A model generated the notes under the pieces. The model saw only the letters and a program-made list of their open reading frames with translations. It was not told the origin of the DNA and searched no databases. This document shows, in pieces, positions 34,931 to 44,560 of a stretch of DNA of 64,000 nucleotides (position 1 is the stretch's first letter; the number at the start of each line of letters is the position of its first letter). The stretch comes from Aspidiotus rigidus (lineage: Eukaryota; Arthropoda; Insecta; Hemiptera; Diaspididae): NCBI GenBank assembly GCA_035079385.1, contig JAVHKY010000052.1:4278001-4342000 (forward strand). Reading direction: 5' to 3'. The position numbers and the translations under genes are program-made.

Positions 34931-36639
34931 AAATCCGACCGTGGTACTTTCCATCTTCTCAACTAGCTGGGCCCTTTTCGCAATTCCCCACCCCCCCTTC
35001 ATTTTTTTTTACAATCGAAAGTTTTGAAAGGCATATAGCACTAATATTTGTACAGCTCCTCCTACAACATTGAGAACATTACTAAAACGCGTACTACAAC
35101 GGCACCCAACTTTGTTCTTCCTTACAGGACTTTTTTTCGGAAGTCGATATTTTTCATTAAAAAAAGATTTTCTGTGTTTTCGTCTTGAAAGTCAATGTTA
35201 AATTGTTTACCAAATTAATAACAATCAAGACTGATAGACAGTCAATCGCCTTCCAAGGAAAAGTATTATAAAAAGGACCTCTATTGTTCTTGTTGGGGAT
35301 ATATTCCTTTGCGAGTAGAAAACTTCAAGCTAACTTCCTAGCGCGCTATCGTCGGCAGACGGTAGTACTGCTCTATTGTGACTGTACATTTTTCGAACTC
35401 CGAAAATCAAATGTAGATTTGTTGGTATACCTAATTCGTTTACTTGATCATTCTGAAAACTTGAATTGAAATTTTTTTTTTTTTTCAGCGAAGCATACGT
35501 TGTATAGTATATTCCAACTCAATCGAACTTTTGTATGCATAATATACGGATTGTAAGAGAGTTTTTGAGAAGTTTTAACAATAAAGTCGCTCTCTACGGT
35601 GCCAAAATAGCGAGGGATTGTCAACGCTTTCGAGGATTTAACAAATGATGTTCATTGCAATATGAACGAACCGTCGCGTCGTAAATGCGTATAAAATGAC
35701 CAACCTCGAGATAATATTATTCAAATGTAATCGATTTCGCGAAACAAAATACCGTCTCTTGTCGACAACAATCATGGTCCAAATTTTCTCACATTTACAA
35801 AAAGTGATAATTTATCTTGCAACACTTGTATTTAATCTATGTTTCGACCGTAAAATTTGTATTAGATGTCGACTGTGCGTTGTTTTTTTCCCCAAAGCTC
35901 ATTTATAACTGTCACTTCTACAATTTTTGCATTTTATCGAGATTTTCTTTTTTCTCGCTCTCTTTGAAAATTTGTTTGAAAAAAGCAAGTACGATAGTAT
36001 AGCCATAAGAATATAGGTACTCGGAAGTTCATTTTAGGAAAGGTTTATAATTATAAGTATGGCCTCATTGGAGAACATGTTTGAAAAAATTAGACTTTTC
36101 TGGCAAGTTGTTATGAACAGCCTTTTCGTTCTCAAGAATAGAGGTCTTAGCATACGTTGGACTTTAAAAGATCATTTCCCAACGAACGGAAAACGAGTTC
36201 ATTTCCAGAGAGAGTAGAGGAACTAGAGTGAGTGGTGGTGGAGTCGAGAATTTCAGAAATGGTCTCCTTGTGCCAAATGTTTGATCCCTACCTCCTCCTG
36301 AAAATTATAAGGAAAAAGAGGGACATGAAGAAAGTTTGTGAATCAATCAGTGAAAAATTATACGACGGGATGACGAATCGAAATTAATTTGTTTACCACC
36401 AATCTCGATAGCGAATATGATAAATCTTTCATTCAATTCACTAAACGCCTTTATTTTGCGTTTTACTCGATACTAAACAACATTTTCATTACAGGATAAG
36501 ATTTTATTCGTACAGAGATTGATTTTACATATTATTGGTAAAGATTGAGGCTCTTAAACAAAGATGAACTTTGTTTATTTTCCTATTCCAGGCGAGTAGA
36601 ACTTCAATATTTCCCAAATATGTAACATTTTTAATAGTT
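34931..36639. other. Intergenic, no recognisable gene
   Basis: AT-rich; only short frames without domain resemblance. Confidence 0.5.
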
Positions 36640-36959
36640 AAGAACGGTGACCCTTATGGAGCGAGTGGCAGGCAAGATTATTTTTATTATTATTAACGGG
36701 GGTGAAAAAGAAAGAAAACATAAAGGAGGGGAGGGGATAAAATATGAAACAAATAATGCAAAATAGAATATAATTATAATGAAAAGAATTCACAACCACG
36801 CAATAATACAAAAACAAAAACGGGACAAATTGTAAGAATAAAAACAGCAATAACAAATGTATGAATAAGTAAAAAGAAAACCATAAATAAATAACAACAA
36901 AAACATAAAACAAATGCCACAACCACAATTGAATAGGAAAATCAGGAGCTTCAACAACG
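36640..36959 (-). repeat. Strand-skewed T-rich tract
   Basis: On the minus strand this is a 300-bp pyrimidine-rich run (CCCTCCCCTCC, repeated TTTTGTTTTT). A similar tract follows the R1-like segment at 44500-44560, so it may be the untranslated tail of a non-LTR element. The long open frame across it is pure composition. Confidence 0.35.
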
Positions 36960-37120
36960 CCTCTCATTATATTGTGCAATACTTATGTTTAATTACCGCG
37001 GATTGTTGCAACGCGTAACATATCATATTGAGCTACAAAATTTCAACGCGCTAGAAGATACACTTGCGTGTTGCGATGAAGCGCGAGAATTAAACGTGAG
37101 TATTGCACAATAATGAGAGG
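36960..37120. repeat. Inverted-repeat element, 161 bp
   Basis: Arms of about 34 bp at 36960-36994 and 37088-37120 are complementary (ATTGTGCAATACTTATGTTT against its complement with one mismatch and one indel), around a 93-bp GC-richer centre containing further CGCG-type mini-palindromes. Likely a small MITE or cruciform-forming sequence. No target duplication was recognised. Confidence 0.6.
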
Positions 37121-37780
37121 TAATATCAAAAAACGGTAAATGGCGTGGCACTCAGCGTCGAAAATACTTCTAGAAATGCCGTCTATAGTTCATGTTCATT
37201 TCAAAAGTTTGAAATTTGTTCATGTGTGTTATTGATATGAGTATCATCACAATATCTATTTTTAATACTGTTATCTAAATCATGATTGTTTCTTATTTCC
37301 AACCGATCGTCCGCGTCCTCCTTGCCATGATTTGCCCATTTCAGACGCAAAGAAAACTACCTGTATTTTTCTTCCTTAAATTCTCTTGCCTTTCTGAGTT
37401 CATTTTTGGTGTCCGTTAGGTGTTTATTGAAATACAATTTATCATCTTGCTTACCGCCGAATAATTTCACTGTAAGGTTCCACTTTTTTGCAATTGTGAT
37501 TAGATCCTCCTTTTACTTTGTCACCAAAGATATTACCAATAATCGGTACGTCACAGTTTCTTTTGGCTTGCAGACAATGAGCGGCCACAATGTCCCATTT
37601 TTCAAGCTGAATCTTTTCTTTTCTCGATGTGTTTTCAACTTTGGAGGTGTTTGTTGAAATAGCGTAATGTCTCAACTGAACATTCACATGGGCTCAACAT
37701 ATCTACCATGCTTCTACTTACATCGCCAACAGAAAAGTTTGATACCTACTGCATCATTGTACGCATTGATAACGGCTAGC

Positions 37781-38285
37781 CTAGGCTATGTTGTGGTTCT
37801 GCATTTGCCTATTCCATTCCTGGTCGATCTTCTTCTTCATGACGATGGCTGCAAATGCAGATACCTGGTTCCATGCTTCTTTGGAACCTAATATGGTGGA
37901 TACAAGGCTACTCGGAGTAAGCGCATCATCTACTCCAATCTCTTGTAGAGACCGACTGAGCTTGTCCCGTCCACGCCTCACACTCAAGTAAGGTGTGCTG
38001 TGGTCCGTTTTCCCGCCCTTGATTGCAGTGCGAACAGTTGCCTGCTCAACTTTCTTCAAGTTCTCGTGAAGGTACTCGTTGAAGCAGCCGTGGCCGTGCA
38101 ACACCTACATCGGGTGAATGTCCAGCTCTCCATGCACTCTGTTCGTCCACTCATCAAGGTCGCGTATCAACACACGGGTTGTCCACGTAGCCAGCTCACT
38201 CTGGGCAATTCTTGCTTTCCATTTTGCAAGCCAGGAGCGCCTGGCCTCCTGCTTGACCCGTAAAGCCTCTTGATTGATCGTCGTT
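37781..38285 (-). pseudogene. R1-clade LINE C-terminus (GHGCF box and CCHC)
   Basis: Minus strand, in order: QEARRSWLAKWKARIAQSEL then TRVLIRDLDEWTNRVHGELD (38260 to about 38110). After a stop comes HGHGCFNEYLHENLKKVEQ (38100 on). The end is TPSSLVSTILGSKEAWNQVS (to about 37830). In an overlapping frame the knuckle CSHC...QHTLLECEAW is readable near 38040-37970, matching the C-x2-C-x-H-x-C motif after the RNase-H-like region of R1 elements. Two frameshifts separate these pieces. The RT domain is absent, so this is a 5'-truncated insertion. R1 elements are best known from arthropods. Confidence 0.8.
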
Positions 38286-38399
38286 TTCTTTTAATTTAAT
38301 AACTTCTAAAAGTCGTGTAGTACCGGTATAATCATTAACAATTCCCAAACTAGAGCTACATGCAGCTTATTTGTGCGCGAAATTGGTATCGCGAATCGT

Positions 38400-38738
38400 T
38401 AAAACGACGGCTTCCTTAACGAAGTTAAAGGAGGAACTCAGGGAACCTGTTTTATGAGTCATATGGAATTGGTATTGAGAATTCAAGGAAGCCTATAGAC
38501 TTAGATAAAGCTAGTATAAAAAAGACCTACTACACCTACTACTATAAGCGTAGTATAATATAGTTTGAGATTCTAAATTTTTCTCGAATCACGAGTTATA
38601 TATGATAGGAGTTGAAATTTTTCCCAAGTCCCCCTCCTATCATATATAGCTCGAGAGTCGAAATTTTTTCCAAGTTTTTTGTTGGACGGTGGACGGCAAA
38701 TTTCTCAAACAGCCCGCCATAAAACAGGTTCCCCGTTA
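38400..38738 (+). repeat. Family A repeat, reference copy with both ends
   Basis: The left end is AAAACGACGGCTTCCTTAAC, then GAAGTTAAAGGAGGAACTCA and GGGAACCTGTTTTATG. The right end is CATAAAACAGG with CCCCGTTAAAA. Inside are CTAGTATAAA-type text (38490-38555) and a hairpin (GAGTTATATATGATAGGAG at 38596 against CTCCTATCATATATAGCTC at 38634). The conserved tail TTTTGTTGGACGGTGGACGG precedes the right terminus. The length is 339 bp and there is no coding. The terminal inverted motif GGGAACCTGTTYTATG is itself quasi-palindromic. Confidence 0.8.
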
Positions 38739-41517
38739 AAATTAGAACATTCGTCATGATCGCGTTTTTGCTCTTACAGATTTGACTATAATATTGTGCT
38801 GACTCTCAAAGCCAGCGAGTAGTTGGAAGACTTTTGTGAGTAAAAAGCAGAGTATATCACCAAGATAATACCGTTTGAGCAGTGACAATATGTTCCTACT
38901 GTCGAAAATGTGGATTTAGCGACTTGCGGAATATCGGCAGAAAACTTCATAGAGAAGGCTAGAATTTGGTTACATGGCCCTCAGTTCTCATCTGATACAT
39001 TGGATCCTTCTCTCTATGAGTCTGTGTTCACATCGTTGAGTTTGAGTCCAATAATGCGATCAAGAAACGCCTAATTCCACAAATCATCCAGAAACTGTAG
39101 CAGAAAAATGGATGGTCAGTGACCAAATCCTAAAGTTGAGGTATTTCTTTTTTTGCGGTGAAATCGAAAGAAAATTCATTTATCGATCTTGTCATTGACG
39201 ATCGTAGAAAACACGTTATACAAACTTGATAGAATTCGTAGCATTAAAAAGAGCGAAACCGTGTAAAGGAGAAGAAAATCTAATCCGGGATACTTTAATT
39301 ATATTCGTATCCTGTATCGTTCATTTTTTTCTCTTTGGTTCTCTTTTGAAAGCACATTAAAAACATAGACTTGTTAAAATTTTCTTTTAAAGTTTCAGTT
39401 GTCGTTGTTGAACGTATAATTGAAATAGGACACTTTGAAATCGTATTTTCGTTTTTCTTTTTTTTCTTTTTTTTTCAGTACCCACTTATTTTCATGAGTT
39501 CATTATTCTTCATTTTTTGATAAACCAGTCGAGTGTACGCAAAAATAAATTGTGTGAGTTAGAGAGAAAAACAGAAATTGAATAAAAGGATAAATTATTC
39601 TAATTGTTTTTTTTTTTTCTTTCACTATAATATTTCGTGAAAGATATATGAAACTTAGCTGTAAATCCTGTCGACTGTGAATACCGAGATGGGAATATTT
39701 CTCGTTTTTCTTAGATCGAGTATTTGGTGCAGTGTACGTGTGAAATAAAAGGCCACGTGCGAATTAACGAAAAATCGTCTGATTTCAGTTTCCCCTCATA
39801 GTTTTAATTATTTGTATTTTCGTACCGACGCTAACACATAGGCTTTTACGAGTAGTTATGGTATTTCGGGTGCGAGACAGTAAATCGTGACAAACGCTCG
39901 ATGATCAAGCAACCCTCCTTGTAATTCCGGCCGAGTGGCAACACTCGAATATACAAACGGGTGTGTGGTTGCAATGATTTCTGACCATCCGCAATAGCGA
40001 AATATACAGGACGATACTCTCGGCTAGCGTTCACTCGCAAAATAAGGGAAAAAACACAATAAACTCGTACGAAATAAAAGTATTTTTACAATATTTATTA
40101 TTTACGGTGCGACGACGTTGTTTGCCTCTTATCAGCGCAGATGACCAAGGATAATGACAAAAACGTTCGGAGCGCTCTCCATACATCGACGATTAAATAA
40201 AAGCAGGCGTAACGGAATTATGCCACATTTACAAGAAACAATAATAGTAAATTACGATTTATCTGACTGCGAGATTCGATACCGTCCATAAAGTCGAAGA
40301 TGCCGATTTTCTGGCCGATCGTAAATATTTCACAACTTCGGATAGATTATTACGATTGTCTTTCTCTTTGTCGACAGAGCCGGTGAGTCAAGAACAAAGG
40401 CAGACGGGTGAAAGCTAGAAAAATGAGAAAAACAAATACTCTATCATTGGATGATGGCTATTATAAAAGAAATGAACATATACACGCGGCTTTATACAAT
40501 AAGTGATCGCGTGATGATAGACGCGCTAGCTAACTGAAAATGGAGAGGGGGCTGGTGATATACGTTAACTAGATTCTATTCCCCTAGTATGTCCAGATAA
40601 TGAATTAATAATAATTCATGCAGTGCAAATTCATTTTCACTAATGAAGATTTTTCTGGTTCGCTACCTGCAAGATATATTCTATCATTCATCAGCAATTT
40701 TTAGACAACTCTAAATAAGTTTGTAAGATTTTTCAAAACAATGAAAATATGATCGATCAGAGGCCTGCTTTGACCCAGTAAGCTATGAGAGACACCAAAG
40801 AACGTTGCTCTTTTTGCAATCACAATTTTCAGATTTTGGAAAGAGACAATGCCGACGTACCTACCTATCTTAGGACGAAATCTCATCAATTTTACATTCA
40901 CAAGAATAAGAATTGAAACTTGTTTTTCTTGCTTTCAACATCAGACCCGTTGAGGATAACACCTTTTCTGAGATATTTTCAACTCAGGGTTACTCGTAGA
41001 AGTGAGCTTCCCTCGATATTTTCAACTTGGAGGTTGAGGAATTCAAGAAATTGTTTGAAGCCATCTTCCACAAGAAACTTGTAAATCCACACATTTTGCC
41101 CCTCTGTGTCTTGGCGAGGAAATGGAATCGTCCAGAATCGAGATCAATAACATCCCTTATAATCGTTTAATACTTTGTATCTCTCATTTGGAAGTTGTTA
41201 TATAAAATCGATTACTAAGAAGCTATAAGGCTTTTTCAGTATTTCATATTGATACACTTATTCTCCTACATGTTATCAATCTCGTAGTGTTTCTTAACAT
41301 TCATCGTATGGATGTTGCTGAGTCGCATTCTTATTTTCATTCCAGAGAGTTTGCCATTGGATCAATGTCAGAAACTCTATCAGATTGATAACATGTAGGA
41401 GCATAAATATGCAATATGGAACATTGATTCTTAGTGCTAGGATTTTTGGGCGTTAAAAAATGGAAAATCGGTTTTGAAAGTAGCAACTTTGGTTTTATTC
41501 GGCCAAAAAAAATTTTT
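38739..41517. other. Intergenic, no recognisable gene
   Basis: No domain-bearing frame. 39840-40330 is richer in CpG than its surroundings. Confidence 0.45.
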
Positions 41518-41688
41518 AAAAACACAATAAATTTTTGGCACTATTGACCACCATTTGAATTACCTATCTACTACGTTTCGGTATGCATAGCTACCATTAT
41601 CAGTGATGGTAGCTATGCTTACCGAAACGTAGTAAAAATGAAAATAATTCAAATAGTGGTCAATAGCGCCAAAAATTTATTGTGTTTT
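41518..41688. repeat. 170-bp near-perfect palindrome with hammerhead-like arms
   Basis: The left arm (41518-41600) and right arm (41604-41688) are complementary over about 80 bp: AAAAACACAATAAATTTTTGGC...GACCACCATTTGAATT on the left and its complement on the right. The inner arms each contain GGTAGCTATGC...TACCGAAACGTAG. On the minus strand CTGATAA, T, GGTA...TACC, GAAA, ACGT, A reads as a hammerhead with one core change (G8 to A). The plus-strand copy has lost more of its core. Confidence 0.75.
41574..41605 (-). ncRNA. Hammerhead-like motif, left arm of palindrome
   Basis: The core is CTGATAA (CUGANGA with G8 to A). An extra T and stem II GGTA/TACC with an 11-nt middle (itself GCTATGC-like) follow. 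The GAAA box and palindromic ACGT stem III precede a GUA-type site. It is embedded in a perfect inverted repeat, so an RNA of the whole locus would fold as one long hairpin rather than as a ribozyme. Confidence 0.45.
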
Positions 41689-41794
41689 TTTGTCATTGTT
41701 CTGACCATGGAAAAAATCTTCTTGATTAAAAAAATTTAATTAAAAAAAATGATAAAAAGACCGAAAATCAAAAAATTACAATAAAATCGATAGG

Positions 41795-42262
41795 TTAGAA
41801 AAAACGCTTATTAAAAACAATAATCATGTGTTTCTCCAAGTTTTCAGGAGTGAAACTGTGTCGTCTATCTGTGAGAATGTACTTGTAATCAGAAAATGAT
41901 CGTTCGACTTCGACTGACGCAAGGGGCGCTCAATACAGTCGGATTTCTAGGTGTGTTTGAATAAGCAGAAACTTCGCCATGACGAGAGCGGAATTGAAAT
42001 CCTTGAGAATACCGAGACCTTCATTCTTGGCAAGAACATAGTCAGTTTTTCTTAGCGTAGCAGACCCGCGAGAACCAGAAATTTTCGAAATATTTGAATG
42101 AACTTTCTCGACGATCTCGTGCTGACGATTCAGAGAGAGACCTCCCATCTCTAATTCTGCTATTGTATCCAGCAAGAATGCAGCATACGAATTTATAAAT
42201 GCGAGGTCTGCAGGCAAGGTGGGAGTATATCGTGCAGTAAACACTGAAGCTTCTGTACCTGT
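41795..42262 (-). pseudogene. hAT transposase C-terminal region with one internal stop
   Basis: The reading frame GTEASVFTARYTPTLPADLA...ELEMGGLSLNRQHEIVEKV...KNEGLGILKDF runs to EIRLY. It meets a TGA near 41927 and continues in the same frame APLASVEVERSFSDYKYILT, DRRHSFTPENLEKHMII, ending at a TAA at 41795. SVEVERSFSDYK..L.DRR..F..ENLEK is the conserved hAT dimerisation motif. About 155 codons remain with only one nonsense change, so it is relatively young or was under constraint. The catalytic DDE part is missing upstream. It is either a truncated transposon or a remnant of a domesticated copy. Confidence 0.8.
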
Positions 42263-43470
42263 TGCAAATCGTTTTCAAGTTCGTGAACACTACGGCAAAG
42301 TTTTGAAAATTATGTGCGAAGAATAGAGCTGCACGAATCCAAGTACCCATCTTGTTACGATGATGTCGGGAAGAAAGGGTGCAATTCATTTTTTCTTCAT
42401 ACTTAAGTTATTCTCAAACAATTAATTTTGTAGTTGTATACTCATTGTCGATCGTTTCAATGATTGAGGACCAAAGTTTCAACTTTCGACGTCAGAGAAA
42501 GAACGGAGTACCGGCACGAGACTTGACGTGATAGAAATGTACAAAACTTAGATCGCGCCACAGAAACGTTTCCGAATCAAACCTAATAGATCTTTCTATC
42601 CTTATGATGCCAGATATCGGAGGTAACGATGCAAAACGAACATAAGAGGTTGCAGAAAGTAAAAAAATATCTTATGATGATATCTGCGGCTGAAAAATTG
42701 AGGAACGCGAAGTCTAAAATAAAACCAGAGACAATGACGAAAAGAAATTATTAGATCTTTCTAACCACAACCAGTCACGATCGAGGGTGATGATAGCGTG
42801 TCTCTCACTGACCGAGCTCTTTTAGACCACTTTGAACGTGCATTTGAAAAGTTATTTCTTCTATCCTGTACGGTTGTTCATAAGGAATTCTTCCAGCCAG
42901 TAAATGCTATACGTACGTAATAATCTTATACCTTATACAATACGATTGAGAGGACTGTAATTCATCAATTAGATCCATTGATCTTGAGGATTACTCGAAA
43001 ACCGTTTATCCAAAATGACCCCAAAATTTGAATATACCGCAACATCATATAGCCATGCAAAGACAATTGGTTGAATGGTTTCCGAGAATTGGCAATAACC
43101 AAATTAGGTGAAAAGTAAGGACTGATCAAATACGCAACCGATCCACATGAAAAAATCACGTGCACAACTTCACCTACATGACTATAATTTGACCACGTTT
43201 GAAAAAAATCTTGGAAGACTTTCTTCCACATCGAGCAACCTCCGTCTCTCGTATATTTTTTCTATAGCAAATAGGTAGGTAGCCTGCGTCTATCTTATTC
43301 GAATATAACTGAGTAGCCTCCGTCTCTAGAGGGGATTTTATCAGAGGAAGACGGCTCTGCCGAAGTTGAATCGAGAAGCCAATCACCTAAACTCAACATT
43401 AAGTAATTCTTTGGCAATATTTTAGAGTGGTCTACTTTCTATGATAGATTCAAGGCTGCCATATCCTGAA
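42263..43470. other. Intergenic, no recognisable gene
   Basis: No domain resemblance; short frames only. Confidence 0.5.
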
Positions 43471-43800
43471 ACATTTAATGATATAAAAAGTCTTCTGACT
43501 GGACCAGCACGTTCATCTATTTCAAGACTGCCAGCCATGAATAGCAGCTGTAAAAAAGCCATGGATATCCTGAAAACTTGTTTGGGAACAAAAATTTGAT
43601 AGTGAGTGCGGCTAGTCATAAACTACGTGATAATAAACTTTCTAATGAGAATCCTGCTCATCTTAAAAACACCTTCAATGAGATCGACAATTTGCTATCC
43701 ACGATGGAACTGGCAGGAGAAAAGATTGACGATACTTCTCTGATTACCCTAGTTCTGAAAAAATTTTCATCAAAACTTATTCTCGAAATTCAAGAGAAAC
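43460..43800 (+). pseudogene. Bel/Pao retrotransposon gag fragment (DUF1759-like)
   Basis: The plus strand reads FNDIKSLLTGPARSSISRLP and KKAMDILKTCLG. After a frameshift near 43585 it continues FGNKNLIVSAASHKLRDNKL, then LKNTFNEIDNLLSTMELAGE and LITLVLKKFSSKLILEIQEK. LLTGPARxxIxxLP...AxxILKxxFG is the recurring DUF1759 block of Pao-type gag-pol proteins. No protease or RT follows. Confidence 0.65.
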
Positions 43801-44033
43801 TAGTTGATGGACCGAGACCATGGCCAGTTGAATTTCATCTTACACAAATGATGAGTGGCCATGGGTGCTTTAAGAAGTACCTACACAGCATCGGCACCAC
43901 CATATTCTGGGCGCTCAGGAGGGAGCACCAACAGAAGAAAAAGAGGGCAAGCACAAGACAAGAGCCAATAATAGAAGATAGAAGAAGTAGAAGAAGAAGA
44001 AGAGGAGGAGGAAACATCCGCCTGAAAAGCTAG
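43800..44033 (+). pseudogene. R1-like GHGCF fragment fused in frame after gag piece
   Basis: The frame continues PRPWPVEFHLTQMMSGHGCF then KKYLHSIG, the R1-clade FHLTQxLxGHGCFxxYLHRxG box. It then becomes a basic, lysine- and arginine-rich tail ending at 44033 with no CCHC knuckle. The preceding Bel/Pao segment shares the open frame, giving a 151-codon chimera. This is most simply two independent insertions whose junction is in frame by chance. Confidence 0.65.
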
Positions 44034-44560
44034 AGTCGCGAAGCATCGCTGGTAAGCTACTAGTGGGTTCCCAGTGGTGACTGAAAGCTCTGGTGGAGGA
44101 GTTATAGTGCGTCCATGGTACAGGACTTTCTGAATTTTGAGGTGGGGTGCTGAGCGCTCCCTCGGTCAGTAGGGTAGACCTCTGTACTGGCCTCATTGAC
44201 GGACATTGCACAGCGCGCGGAACCCAAGGAGAAATGGAGCCAGGCCACTCTCAGTTCGAGCCCTCCGGACCACCGACGCAATACCCTAAGGGGTGTATAC
44301 CGGTGCCGGAGGTGCGGTTTTTCGGAGACCCTTTTGGGCGTGCGTACACGCTTATACGCCGCCGTTTTCAAAGGCGATTATTCTCCCAGAGGTTTCAAGT
44401 TCCTTTATTTTACATATCATTAAATTTTAATCTTTCTTCTATTTTTATACATAGTGGTTTTGTACACCGTTTAAATATTTATTAATTTATTGTAAGTTTT
44501 ATTCCACCTCCCCTCCCCTGTTTCTTTCATTTATTTGTTGTTTTGTTTTGTTTTGTTTTA
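44034..44560 (+). other. Probable 3' untranslated tail of the R1-like element
   Basis: The stretch TACTAGTGGGTTCCCAGTGG (44058) and later ACCCTAAGGGGTGTATACC (44283) resemble the AGTGGG- and GGGTGTATA-type texts common in R1-like 3' regions. It is followed by a T-rich tract at 44500-44560. No coding is credible here; the overlapping frames are shadows. Confidence 0.4.

Noticed and set aside
36638..36979. 113-codon hydrophobic frame on the minus strand
   Set aside because: Entirely due to the T-rich tract (F, L, Y, V runs); not a membrane protein gene.
44147..44485. 112-codon plus-strand frame and its overlaps
   Set aside because: Falls in the probable R1-like 3' untranslated region; overlapping frames on both strands are open from GC content alone.
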